Positions 52,493-61,503 are shown, numbered from the stretch's first letter. The stretch: DNA of 64,000 nucleotides from Blastococcus sp. TML/M2B (GCF_016612865.1 NZ_JAENZZ010000001.1:1-64000), one strand, 5' to 3'. The notes: a model not told the origin generated them from the sequence alone. Numbers and translations are program-made.

Positions 52493-53082
52493 CGGTCCGC
52501 GACCGTCAGCCGGGGCAGCAGTGGCTGGACCAGGGGGCCGATGACCAGCGCGTAGACGACGGTGACGACGCCGACCGAGCCGCCGAGCAGCCACCCGGAG
52601 ACGACGACGGCGACCTCGATCGCGGTGCGCACCGGCCCGACCTTCCGGCCGGTGCGCCGCACCAGCCCGGTCATCAGGCCGTCCCGCGGGCCCGGGCCCA
52701 GCCGCACACCGACGTAGGCAGCGGTCGCGACGGCGTTGCAGACGATGCCGCCCGCGGCCAGCGCGATCCGGGCGGCCATCGCGTCCGGGGGGTCGACGAC
52801 GGCGAGCACGGCGTCCGCCGCCAGCCCGACCACGACGACGTTGCTCACCGTGCCGAGGCCCGGCCGCTCGCGCAGCGGGATCCAGGCGAGCAGCACCAGC
52901 ACGCCGACGGCGATGATCACCGTGCCCAGCGACCAGCCGAGCTGGCGGGCCAGGCCCTGGTGCAGCACGTCCCAGGGCATGACGCCGAGGTCGGCCAGCA
53001 CGAGCGCGGCGATCGAGACGCCGTAGAGCCCGAGCCCGACGTACAGCTGGACGAGCCTGCGGGGGAGCCGCCGCCCGGTCAT
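52489..53082 (-). CDS. YczE/YitT-like integral membrane protein
   Basis: A 197-residue protein with about five helices: LVQLYVGLGLYGVSIAALVLADLGVMPWDVLHQGLARQ, then GTVIIAVGVLVLLAWIPLRERPGLGTVSNVVVVG, and a C-terminal LGPGPRDGLMTGLVRRTG loop typical of the BCR/YczE family. In Bacillus YczE affects surfactin production post-transcriptionally. ATG at 53082 preferred. A family A repeat begins 4 nt upstream of it. The stop codons of this gene and the convergent MFS gene interlock (CTAG). Confidence 0.85.
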   Translation of the reverse strand: MTGRRLPRRLVQLYVGLGLYGVSIAALVLADLGVMPWDVLHQGLARQLGWSLGTVIIAVGVLVLLAWIPLRERPGLGTVSNVVVVGLAADAVLAVVDPPDAMAARIALAAGGIVCNAVATAAYVGVRLGPGPRDGLMTGLVRRTGRKVGPVRTAIEVAVVVSGWLLGGSVGVVTVVYALVIGPLVQPLLPRLTVADR

Positions 53083-53085
53083 CGA

Positions 53086-53148
53086 GTTGATCATCGGAAT
53101 CCGGTCGGTCGCCACGCCGACGGCGGCAGCCACCTGACGATGATCAAC
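53086..53148. repeat. Intergenic inverted repeat, family A (copy 3)
   Basis: GTTGATCATCG and CGATGATCAAC (11-bp arms) enclose a core with GCCACGCCGACGGCGGCAGC. It lies between the GGDEF/LarB-like gene end (53179) and the YczE start (53082), both on the minus strand. Confidence 0.92.
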
Positions 53149-53178
53149 GGGGAGTGCGGGGTCAACGGGGGCGCGGGG

Positions 53179-55980
53179 TCAGCGGGGAGCGCGGCGGGCG
53201 ACGCGGGCGGCGAAGACCCCCGCCGACCAGCCGTTGTCGACCTCGACCACCGCGACGCCGGGGGCGGTGGTCAGCACGGTCATGAGCGCGCCCAGGCCCC
53301 CGAGCCCGCTCGGCCGGCCCGCCGAGGTCGGCACCGCGACGACGGGGACGTCGGTGCGGGCGGCCAGCTCGGCCACCAGCCCGGCGTCCGCGCCGGCCAC
53401 GACGACCAGGCAGTCGGCGTCGGGCAGCAGCTCGGGCGCGGTCAGCAAGGCACGGACCCGGCTGCCGGCGACGTCGTCGTGCCGCACCGCGGCGCTGCCG
53501 GAGACGCGGGCCACGAAGGCCACCTCGGCGGCGACCGGGGCGCCGGCGCCGTCGGCGCAGACGACGGCGACCCGGCCGGCGAGCTCGGGCAGCGGGCCGA
53601 CGGCGGCGGCCATCGCGACGGCGTCCATGGTCGTGTACGCGTCGTGCTCGGCCGCCACGGCGACCAGCGTCTCCGCGCTCGCGCGCAGCACCAGGACCGG
53701 GCGGTCGGGGTGCTCGCGGCGGGCCTCGCGGACCAGCGCCAGCACCTGCTCCGTCGTCCGTCCGGTGGCCCAGACGACCTCCGGGTCGGGGAGGCGGGGC
53801 GCGGGCGCGGCGACGGCGGGCTCGGGGGCGGGCGCGGACGTCGGGGTGGGGACCGGGCCGAGCAGCGGCTCGCCGGGGCGGTCCACGCCCAGCGGCGGGT
53901 CGGCGACCAGCAGCGGCGCGAAGCCGTCGTCGTCGGCCGGGGTCTCCACGACCGTGACCACCTCGGCGACCTCGGGCACCGGGGTGACCTCCTCGACCGG
54001 CGCCGGCTCCGGGGCGTCGTCCCGGACCGCGGCCGGGGGCCCGCCGAACAGCACGTCCAGCGGGCTGCCGCCGGCGCGCTTCTGGGTCACCCCGGAGAGC
54101 CGGACGACGCGGTCGCGGCCGCTGCGCTTGGCGTCGTAGAGGACGCCGTCGGCGGCGGCGAACAGCGTGCGCCGGTCGTCGCCGCGGGCGGCCGAGGCGA
54201 TGCCGACGCTGATCGTCACCGGCGTGCTCAGGCCGAGGGACGCCCAGTCGTACTCCGCGACCTTGCGGCGGGTGCGCTCCAGCGCGCGCTCGGCCTGCTC
54301 GGCGGTGGTGTCGGGCAGCAGGACGACGAATTCGTCACCGGCCCAGCGGCACACCTCGTCGGTGTCGCGGACGCCGGCGATGAGCAGCTCGGAGACCGCG
54401 CGCAGCACCGCGTCGCCGCCGGGGTGGCCGATCGCGTCGTTGATCGACTTGAACCGGTCGACGTCGACGACGGCCAGCGCGGGCACGCCGCCGCCGGCGA
54501 GCAGCCCGTCCAGCCGCGCCTCGGCGTAGCGCCGGTTGGGCAGGTGGGTGAGCGGGTCCTCGTAGGCCTGGCGGCGCAGCTGACCGGCGGCGCGCTCGGT
54601 CTCGAGCAGGCTCTTGCGCCGGCCGAACAGCTCCACCCAGCGGGTGCGCCGCTCGTCGACCCGGTCCAGCTCGTCGGCGAGGTAGGCCTGCAGGTAGGGC
54701 AGCGCGCGGCCGGCGTCGTCGAGCTCGGCGTGCAGGGTGCAGAGCTCGCGCAGCGCGGCCCGGCGCAGGCGCGGCAGGCCGTGGTCGGTGGCCAGCTGCA
54801 GGGCCGAGGCCAGGTGCTCGTCGGCACCCGTGGGGTCGCCCTGCCGGCGCAGCGCCCGGCCCAGCGCGAGCTGCGCGGTGGCGCGCTGCGCGCGGTCGTC
54901 GGTGGCGGAGGTGATGCGCACGGCGGCGCGCAGCTGCCCGGTGGCCGCGGCGTGCTCGCCGAGGCCCACGAGCGCCCAGCCGTGCACGGTCTGCGCGGCC
55001 ACCACCAGCGGCGACTCGGGCGGGAGCAGCCGCAGCGCCTCCTCGGCCAGCTCGCGGGCCTCGGTGAAGTACGGCTCGGCCGCCTCCGGGAGACCGTCGT
55101 CCAGCAGGCCCTCGCCGAGCTCGGCGCACAGCTCGCCCAGCCGGGTGGCGGCGCCGGCGACCAGCACGTCGGTGTCACCGGAACCGGGCTCGAGGACGGC
55201 GGGGTCGGCCGCGGCCCAGCCCGCCGCCTCGTGCGCGCGGCGCTGGAAGTCCAGGGCCAGCGGCATCAGCTCGAGGTCGGCGAGCACGCCGGCGAGCGTG
55301 CCGAGGGTGTCGACCAGCAGCCGGCTCGGCGGCAGGCCGGGGTCGAGCAGGCTGGCGGCCTCGACCGCCTCGTCCATCGCGGCGTCGATCCGCCGGGAGA
55401 GCAGCTCGATGCGCGCGTGCCGGGCCAGGCCGGCGGCGCGCTGCAGGGCGTCGTCGGTCGCGTCGAAGGCGGCCTTCGCCGAGCGGACCAGGGCGATGGC
55501 CAGCGCCGCGCGCGAGGCGGACTCCGAGCGCGGGTCGGCGCCCTCGGGGGCCGGTCGGCCGTTGCCGTCGATCAGCTCCGCGACGCCGGCGTGCAGGTCC
55601 AGCGCGGGCTCGCGGGCGCCGTCCGGGCCGCCGGGGGTCACCGGCTCGCCGACGAGGGTGAACCCGGCGACGCGCAGCCGGCGGACCAGCAGCTCGGCGC
55701 GCAGCGTGTCGGCCCAGGCGCGGCCCAGGGCGGAGCCGCCGGTGGGGACCTCGGGCTCGGCGGCCTGGTACGGGGAGGGCTCGGTGTCGACGTCGGAGAG
55801 CAGCTGCTCGGCGTCGTCCAGCTGCCAGTTCGTCAGCGCGGCCGTCACCCGCTGGTGCAGGGTCCCGGGTGGCACGAGCGCACTGTGCACCGGAGTTCCG
55901 TCACTGTCGAGCACCCGGTCGCGAACGCGCCGTCCGCCGTCCGTCTCGTCCCACCTGTCCCATCCCGCGGTGCTGGTCAC
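53179..55980 (-). CDS. TPR-GGDEF diguanylate cyclase fused to a C-terminal LarB-like domain
   Basis: A 933-residue protein. Residues about 20-460 are helical repeats (TPR-like, AQLALGRALRRQGDPTGADEHLASAL). Residues about 470-630 are a GGDEF domain with DVDRFKSINDAIGH, active-site AGDEF and an inhibitory RxxD (RDTD) exactly five residues before it, so it should make c-di-GMP with product feedback. A Pro/Glu/Val-rich linker (632-727) leads to a LarB/AIR-carboxylase-like domain (728-928): TTEQVLALVREARREHPDRP, VAVVCADGAGAPVAAEVAFV, VPVVAVPTSAG and APGVAVVEVDNG. The cysteine expected before APG is absent (LTTAPG), and the family's GMEG reads GADA. The GTG start overlaps the upstream GGDEF gene. 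Confidence 0.88.
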   Translation of the reverse strand: MTSTAGWDRWDETDGGRRVRDRVLDSDGTPVHSALVPPGTLHQRVTAALTNWQLDDAEQLLSDVDTEPSPYQAAEPEVPTGGSALGRAWADTLRAELLVRRLRVAGFTLVGEPVTPGGPDGAREPALDLHAGVAELIDGNGRPAPEGADPRSESASRAALAIALVRSAKAAFDATDDALQRAAGLARHARIELLSRRIDAAMDEAVEAASLLDPGLPPSRLLVDTLGTLAGVLADLELMPLALDFQRRAHEAAGWAAADPAVLEPGSGDTDVLVAGAATRLGELCAELGEGLLDDGLPEAAEPYFTEARELAEEALRLLPPESPLVVAAQTVHGWALVGLGEHAAATGQLRAAVRITSATDDRAQRATAQLALGRALRRQGDPTGADEHLASALQLATDHGLPRLRRAALRELCTLHAELDDAGRALPYLQAYLADELDRVDERRTRWVELFGRRKSLLETERAAGQLRRQAYEDPLTHLPNRRYAEARLDGLLAGGGVPALAVVDVDRFKSINDAIGHPGGDAVLRAVSELLIAGVRDTDEVCRWAGDEFVVLLPDTTAEQAERALERTRRKVAEYDWASLGLSTPVTISVGIASAARGDDRRTLFAAADGVLYDAKRSGRDRVVRLSGVTQKRAGGSPLDVLFGGPPAAVRDDAPEPAPVEEVTPVPEVAEVVTVVETPADDDGFAPLLVADPPLGVDRPGEPLLGPVPTPTSAPAPEPAVAAPAPRLPDPEVVWATGRTTEQVLALVREARREHPDRPVLVLRASAETLVAVAAEHDAYTTMDAVAMAAAVGPLPELAGRVAVVCADGAGAPVAAEVAFVARVSGSAAVRHDDVAGSRVRALLTAPELLPDADCLVVVAGADAGLVAELAARTDVPVVAVPTSAGRPSGLGGLGALMTVLTTAPGVAVVEVDNGWSAGVFAARVARRAPR

Positions 55981-57671
55981 GCCCCCGACCGCCCGTCGGC
56001 CGGGCCGCCGCCGGGCGCCCGCACCCGGTTGCGCCCGCTCCGCTTGGCGGAGAACAGCAGCAGGTCGGCGGTGTCGAACAGCGCCCGCCAGCCGACCGCC
56101 GGATCGGGCTGGCCCTCCTCGACCGGCGAGGCGGTCGCGACGCCGACGCTGACGGTCACCGGCTCGGTGAGCCGCAGGTCGCCCCAGTCGGCGGCGGCGA
56201 CGGCGGCCCGCAGCCGCTCCATGATGACGACGGCCTGCGCCTCGGTCGCCGTCGGCAGCAGCACCAGGAACTCGTCGCCGGCCCAGCGGAACACCTCGTC
56301 GCCGGTGCGGCTGTGCTCGCGCAGCAGGTCGGCGACCCGGCGCAGGACGACGTCGCCCTGCGTGTGCGAGGCGCCGTCGTTGACCTCCTTGAACCGGTCG
56401 ACGTCCACGACCGCCAGCGAGAGCGGCTCCTCGCCGAAGCGCAGCCCGGCCAGCCGGCGCTCGGCCGAGCGCCGGTTGCCCAGGCCGGTGAGCGGGTCCT
56501 CCAGCGCGTGCCGGCGCAGGACGGCGGCCTGCCGCTCGGCCTCGCGCAGCCGGCTGCGGCGCACGAACATCTCCGCCCACAGCTCGCGGCCGCGGGCGTG
56601 CGCCCGGCCGGTGTCGGCGCGGTAGGCCTCCAGCCAGTGCAGCGCCTCGGCGGGGCGGCCCAGGTCGGCGGTGTTGCGGCCCAGCTCCAGCAGGCACTGC
56701 CGGTAGCGGCGGCGGTCGCCCGACGCCGCGAAGGCGCCCGAGGCGTCGACGAGCAGCTCGACGGCCTCCTCGCCGCGGATCCGGTCGCCGTCGCGCGCCG
56801 CCAGCCGCGCCAGCAGGCGGGCGAGCACCAGGTCGGTGTAGCCGCGCAGCCACACGCCGCCGTCGGCCTGCACGTGGCGCTGCACCCGGCGCAGCGGGCC
56901 GATCGCGCCGTCCAGGTCGCCGGTGCAGGTCATCGCCCAGGCCTGGACGACGTCGAGCAGGTCGGCCTCGGCCGGCCGGGGCTCACGGTCCAGGGCGCGC
57001 GCGGCCCTCGGCGGAGGCGATCGCCTCCTCCGCGAGCTCGTGCGCGCGCTGCTGGTCGCCGCGCCGGTGCAGGGTCTGGGCCAGCTCGACGTGCTGCTGC
57101 GCGCTGAGCAGCAGCGTCCGCCACCGGTCGTCGAGGTCGGGCAGCTGCGCGGCGACCCGCTGCGCCCGGCCGGCGTGCGCGACGGCGAGCTCCTCGAGGT
57201 CCAGCCCGGCCAGTGCGAGCGACAGCCACCGGTGCGCCAGCAGCAGCGGCCGCGACGGCTCCTGGGCGGAGGGCTCGTCGGTCTGCAGGCTGGCGTCGAC
57301 CGCCATGAGCATCGCGGCGTCGACGTGGTCGGCGGTCACCTCGAGGTGGGCCAGGTAGGCGAGGGCGAGCGCGGTCCACGCCGAGGGCAGGCAGCCGTGC
57401 AGCGCCTCCCGGGCGGCGGTGACCGCCTCGTTGGCAGCCTCGCAGTCGCCGTCGGCCAGGCCGCGGCGGGCGGCCAGCGCGGCGCGCCACGCCGTCCAGT
57501 ACGGGACTCGGTGCTCGACGCGAGGACGTCGTCCACGTCGTCGGCGACGGCGAGGAAGGCGCCGTCGTTCCGGGCGCCGGCGGCGAGCAGGCGCCACAGG
57601 GCCGCGCGCAGCCGGTCCAGCTCGGCCGGCGACGGGCTCGGGGAGGCAGCGGCTGCCGAGGCGGGGGGCAC
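55977..57671 (-). CDS. Helical-repeat diguanylate cyclase (two artefactual frameshifts)
   Basis: A protein of about 564 residues. The N-terminal 380 residues are alpha-helical repeats (LADGDCEAANEAVTAAREALHGCLPSAWTALALAYLAHLE...). The C-terminal GGDEF domain has DVDRFKEVNDGASHTQGDVVLRR, AGDEF and an RxxD I-site (RTGD). The frame breaks near 57003 and 57505, both on the 500-nt lattice. GTG at 57671 chosen as start because GGAGGT lies 3 nt upstream. It overlaps the next GGDEF gene (GTGA), and the two look like a tandem duplication with the LarB-like domain gained in the second. Confidence 0.87.
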
Positions 57672-57786
57672 GCCACCTCCAGTCGCGGGTCGTCGTCCGG
57701 GTCGAGGGATCCGGAGCCACCGATCAGCGAGGCAGCTTCCCCCGGGTCGCGCATCCGTCACGCCCCGCCCGCACTACCCTCGTCGG

Positions 57787-58734
57787 ATGCCCGGGATGCC
57801 ACCCAGCACGTCTCCCACGCGGTTCGCCTATCTCGGGCCCGAGGGTACCTTCGCCGAGGCCGCCCTGAGCAGTGCCGTTGACACAGGTGGGGGAACGCGG
57901 ACCCCCCGGCCGAGTGTCCCGGCGACGCTGGCCGCCGTCCGGTCCGGGGAGGCGGACGCCGGTCTGGTGCCGCTGGAGAACTCGGTGGAGGGCTCGGTCC
58001 CGGCCACCATGGACGGGCTGGCCGACGGCGAGCCGCTGATCATCACCCGCGAGGTGTTCCTCCCGGTCGCGTTCACCCTCGCAGTGCGGCCCGGGACGAC
58101 GCTGGACGCGGTGCGCTCGGTGGCCAGCCACCCGCACGCGCTGGCGCAGACCGGCCGGTGGCTCGAGGCCCACCTGCCGGGCATCACCCCGCTGCCGGCC
58201 AGCTCCACCGCCGGGGCGGCCGCCGCCGTCGCCGCGGGGGAGTTCGACGCGGCCGTCTGCGCCGCGATCGCCGCCCAGCGCTACGGGCTGGACGCGCTGG
58301 CCGACGACATCGCCGACCACGCGGGCGCGGTCACCCGGTTCGTGCTGGTGACCCGCCCCGGCCCGCTGCCCGCGCCGACCGGCAACGACAAGACCTCGCT
58401 GGTCGCTGTCGTCGGGGACCGCACCGGGGCGCTGCTGGACCTGCTGCGCGAGTTCGCCGCGCGCGGGATCTCGCTGACCCGCATCGAGTCCCGGCCCACC
58501 CGCCAGCGGCTCGGCGTCTACTCGTTCTCGCTGGACTGCGAGGGGCACATCGCCGACCGGCGCGTGGGCGAGGCGCTGGCCGCTCTGCACCGGGTCTGCG
58601 ACGACGTCCGCTTCCTCGGCTCCTACCCGCGCGCCGACGGGCGGCAGAACCGTCCCGTGCCGGCGGAGTCCGGCGACGACGCGTTCGCCGAGGCGGGGGA
58701 CTGGCTGGACCGGGTGCGCGCCGGCGGCGTGTGA
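57787..58734 (+). CDS. pheA: Prephenate dehydratase
   Basis: A 315-residue enzyme. The PDT domain (residues 8-190) has YLGPEGTFAEAAL, VPLENSVEGSV, SHPHALAQ, AGAAAAVA and the catalytic TRF motif (GAVTRFVLV). The ACT domain (about 200-280) has TSLVAVVGDRTGALLDLL and the phenylalanine-binding ESRPTR. It converts prephenate to phenylpyruvate and is feedback-regulated by Phe. ATG at 57787; a second ATG three codons on is also possible. It diverges from the diguanylate cyclase operon. Confidence 0.95.
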   Translation: MPGMPPSTSPTRFAYLGPEGTFAEAALSSAVDTGGGTRTPRPSVPATLAAVRSGEADAGLVPLENSVEGSVPATMDGLADGEPLIITREVFLPVAFTLAVRPGTTLDAVRSVASHPHALAQTGRWLEAHLPGITPLPASSTAGAAAAVAAGEFDAAVCAAIAAQRYGLDALADDIADHAGAVTRFVLVTRPGPLPAPTGNDKTSLVAVVGDRTGALLDLLREFAARGISLTRIESRPTRQRLGVYSFSLDCEGHIADRRVGEALAALHRVCDDVRFLGSYPRADGRQNRPVPAESGDDAFAEAGDWLDRVRAGGV

Positions 58735-58787
58735 CCCTCTCGACCTCTCAGCGGGTGCTCCCCGGCTCCTGACCCCGCCGGGAACAG

Positions 58788-58852
58788 TGTTGATCATCGT
58801 CATCGGGCTGCCGCCTCCGGCGTGGCGGACGACCGTTCGACGATGATCAACA
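58788..58852. repeat. Intergenic inverted repeat, family A (copy 4)
   Basis: TGTTGATCATCG and its complement (12-bp arms), with core GGGCTGCCGCCTCCGGCGTGG. It lies 53 nt after pheA and 27 nt before the next plus-strand gene. Confidence 0.92.
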
Positions 58853-58879
58853 GGGTTCGCGCCGCTACGCTCCGCCGCC

Positions 58880-59224
58880 GTGACCACCGCCCCGCCGCTG
58901 GACCGGCGCCCCGTCGACGCCCCTCGCCGGGAAGCCGCCCTCGAGCTCGGCGTCCTCCAGGGCCTGTACCTCGTGTACCTGCTGCCCTGGTTCGTCGTGG
59001 CCATCGGCGGGACCATGAGCCTGGCGAACTGGGAGTCGATGGCCTCTGTGGCGATCATCTTCGCCTGGTTCGGCTACCCGTTCGTCGCGCTCGGGACGAC
59101 GATCGCCGCCTGGGTGCTGTTCGGCACGCGCCGGTACGCGACCGCCCGCTGGGTGAACCGCGTCCCGCTCGCGTGGGTCGTCGTCGGCGTGGCGCTGATC
59201 GCCTGGATCGTCGTCGCCGGCTGA
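58880..59224 (+). CDS. Small membrane protein of unknown function
   Basis: A 114-residue protein with three hydrophobic segments (LQGLYLVYLLPWFVVAIGG, ASVAIIFAWFGYPFVALGTTIAAWVLFG and LAWVVVGVALIAWIVVAG). No family recognised. It is flanked on both sides by family A inverted repeats (58788 and 59245), as a cassette-like unit. GTG start. Confidence 0.7.
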   Translation: MTTAPPLDRRPVDAPRREAALELGVLQGLYLVYLLPWFVVAIGGTMSLANWESMASVAIIFAWFGYPFVALGTTIAAWVLFGTRRYATARWVNRVPLAWVVVGVALIAWIVVAG

Positions 59225-59244
59225 CCGCTCCGCGCCCCCACCGG

Positions 59245-59307
59245 GTTGATCATCGGCAGATGGCTGCCCGCCACGCCGCTGGGGGCAGCCATCCGACGAT
59301 GATCAAC
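59245..59307. repeat. Intergenic inverted repeat, family A (copy 5)
   Basis: The arms GTTGATCATCG/CGATGATCAAC enclose an inner perfect 11-bp stem GATGGCTGCCC/GGGCAGCCATC. It is in the convergent gap between the small membrane protein gene and the MMPL gene, 12 nt before the MMPL stop codon. Confidence 0.93.
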
Positions 59308-59319
59308 TTCGGGGTGGGG

Positions 59320-61461
59320 TCAGGCGCGGGCGGGTTCCAGCGCGCGGTCCTCGTCGGGCCCGGGTGCCGTCGGGCCGTGCGCCAGCCTGCTCGGCCACCA
59401 GACCTTGTCGCCGATGAGGTGGACGGCGGCCGGCACCAGCAGCGTGCGGACGACGAAGGTGTCGAGCAGCACGCCGAAGCCGACCAGGAACCCGAGCTGG
59501 ATGAGGATGACCAGCGGCAGCACGGTGAGCGCGCCGAAGGTGGCCGCGAGCACCAGGCCGGCGCTCGTGATCACCCCGCCGGTCACGGACAGCGCGCGCA
59601 GCACGCCGTCCCTGGCCCCGTGCCGGAGCGACTCCTCCCGGGCGCGGGTCATGAGGAAGATGTTGTAGTCGATCCCCAGCGCCACCAGGAAGACGAACCC
59701 GATGAGCAGCACCTGGGGGTCGCTGCCCGGGAAGTCGAAGAGGTGGTCGAAGGCCAGCGCGGCGACGCCGACGGTCGCGGCCGTGCTCAGCGCGGTCGTG
59801 GCGACCAGCAGGATCGGTGCCACGATCGCCCGCAGCAGCAGCGCCAGGACGACGGTGATCACCAGCAGCACCAGCGGCACGATGACCAGCAGGTCGCGGG
59901 CCGCCGTCTCCTGGGTGTCCAGGTCCTGCGCCGAGGTGCCGCCGACGAGGGCATCGGGGTCGACGTCGCGGACCGCCGTCCGCAGTTCCGAGACGGTGTC
60001 CTGCGCGGCCTCGCTGTCCGGTGCGGCGTCGAGAGTGGCCTCGAGGCGGACCAGGCCGTCGACCTCCAGCGGCTCACCGCCGCCGGCTCCGGGCGGGCCG
60101 GCCTGCTGGCCGGTGTAGGGCGCCACCTCGGTGACGCCGGCGGTGTCGGCGGCCGCTGCGGCGACGTCCTGCCAGCCCTCGGCGGGGGTGATGATGATCG
60201 CCGGGCTGGCGGCACCCGCGTCGAAGTGCCGCGCGATCGCCTCCTGGCCGGCGCCGGACTCCGAGCCGCCGCGCACGCCCTCGGACAGCGGGATGCCGTC
60301 GGAGTCGAACAGCGGCAGGAACAGCGCCAGGACGACCAGCGCGCCGCCGCTGGCCAGCAGGTAGGGGCGGGGGCGGCGGCCGACGGACGTGGCGATCCGC
60401 TCCCAGCCCTTGCCGTGCGGCTGCTCCTGGCCGTACTTCGGCCGGAACGGCCAGAACGCGGCGCGGCCGAGGAGCACCAGGACGGCGGGCAGGAAGGTGA
60501 GGGCGGCGAGCATGGCGAAGGCGATGCAGACCGCGGAGATGGGGCCGAGCCCCCGGTTGGAGCCGAGGTCGGAGAACACCAGGCACAGGACGCCGAGGAT
60601 CACCGTGCCGCCGGAGGCGAGGATCGGCTCCCACGACTGCTTCAGGGCGACCCGCATCGCGGTGTACTTGGACTCCTCGCGGCGCAGCTCCTCGCGGTAC
60701 CGGGCGACGAGCAGCAGGCCGTAGTCGGTCGCGGCGCCGACGACGAGGATCGAGGCGATGCCCTGGCTCTGGCCGTTGACGTCGATCCAGCCCTGCTTCG
60801 CCAGGAAGTAGGCGACCGCGAGCGAGACCACCAACGCCATCCCGGCGGTGCCGATGACCAGCAGCGGCAGCAGCGGGCTGCGGTAGACGACGAGCAGGAT
60901 GAGCAGGACGACGCCGAACGCGGCGACCAGCAGCAGCCCGTCGATGCCCGAGAAACCCTCGGCGAAGTCGGCGAAGATCGCACCCGGGCCGGTGACGTAG
61001 GCGGTGGTGCCGTCGATGGGCGCCAGGTCGCGGAGGTCGGCGACGACCTCGTTGAGCGTGTCCCCGAGGTCCGGGTCGAACGGCAGCACCGCCTGCACGG
61101 CCGCGCCGTCCTCCGACGGGATGACCGGGGAGGGCTCGCCCTCCAGCGCGCCGGCCTCCTCGGCGATGCCGACGGCCTCGTCGAGCCGTTCCTGCGCCTG
61201 GGCCTGCACGGCCGGGTCCAGCGCGCCGTCCTCGCTCTCCCAGAGCAGGATCACCGGCAGCGTGCGCTCGCTCTGGAACGCGCGGCTGAGCTCGGTGACG
61301 CGCGTGGAGTCGGCGCTGTCGGGCAGGAAGGCCGCGGAGTCGTTCTCCGAGACCTCGGCCAGCTTGCCGCTGAACGAGCCGAGCGGGCCGGCCAGGACCA
61401 GCCAGGCGATGGCGATGAGCGCCGGGATCAACCAGCGGAGGGTGCGGGTGCGGCTGGGCAT
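59320..61461 (-). CDS. MMPL/RND family transporter
   Basis: A 713-residue transporter with two repeats, each one helix, an extracellular loop and five helices. Signature segments: VVGAATDYGLLLVARYREEL in repeat 1 and FVFLVALGIDYNIFLMTRAREE in repeat 2, the proton-relay GxxxD(Y) motifs of MMPL proteins. N-terminus MPSRTRTLRWLIPALIAIAWLVL. Exports lipids or drugs; substrate unknown. AAAGGA lies 6-9 nt upstream of the ATG. The divergent MarR regulator and a shared operator suggest drug or lipid-induced expression. Confidence 0.93.
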   Translation of the reverse strand: MPSRTRTLRWLIPALIAIAWLVLAGPLGSFSGKLAEVSENDSAAFLPDSADSTRVTELSRAFQSERTLPVILLWESEDGALDPAVQAQAQERLDEAVGIAEEAGALEGEPSPVIPSEDGAAVQAVLPFDPDLGDTLNEVVADLRDLAPIDGTTAYVTGPGAIFADFAEGFSGIDGLLLVAAFGVVLLILLVVYRSPLLPLLVIGTAGMALVVSLAVAYFLAKQGWIDVNGQSQGIASILVVGAATDYGLLLVARYREELRREESKYTAMRVALKQSWEPILASGGTVILGVLCLVFSDLGSNRGLGPISAVCIAFAMLAALTFLPAVLVLLGRAAFWPFRPKYGQEQPHGKGWERIATSVGRRPRPYLLASGGALVVLALFLPLFDSDGIPLSEGVRGGSESGAGQEAIARHFDAGAASPAIIITPAEGWQDVAAAAADTAGVTEVAPYTGQQAGPPGAGGGEPLEVDGLVRLEATLDAAPDSEAAQDTVSELRTAVRDVDPDALVGGTSAQDLDTQETAARDLLVIVPLVLLVITVVLALLLRAIVAPILLVATTALSTAATVGVAALAFDHLFDFPGSDPQVLLIGFVFLVALGIDYNIFLMTRAREESLRHGARDGVLRALSVTGGVITSAGLVLAATFGALTVLPLVILIQLGFLVGFGVLLDTFVVRTLLVPAAVHLIGDKVWWPSRLAHGPTAPGPDEDRALEPARA

Positions 61462-61480
61462 GATGTCCTTTGCTGGTCGA

Positions 61481-61503
61481 TAATCTCGATCATCGAGAGA
61501 TTA
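61481..61503. promoter_or_regulatory. MarR operator between MMPL and MarR genes
   Basis: TAATCTC-GATCATCGA-GAGATTA is an AT-rich inverted repeat with a 9-bp centre, the typical size of a MarR dimer site. It lies 19 nt upstream of the MMPL start codon and 34 nt upstream of the MarR start codon, so one site can control both genes. Confidence 0.8.

Noticed and set aside
53179..53800. Calling the C-terminal domain a functional LarB cofactor-synthesis enzyme.
   Set aside because: The catalytic cysteine and glutamate positions are substituted and no larC or larE genes are in the window.
57671..57761. An earlier start for the first GGDEF gene (ATG at 57754 or 57761).
   Set aside because: These would need another frameshift off the 500-nt lattice or give an Arg-rich leader; GTG 57671 has a GGAGGT site just upstream.
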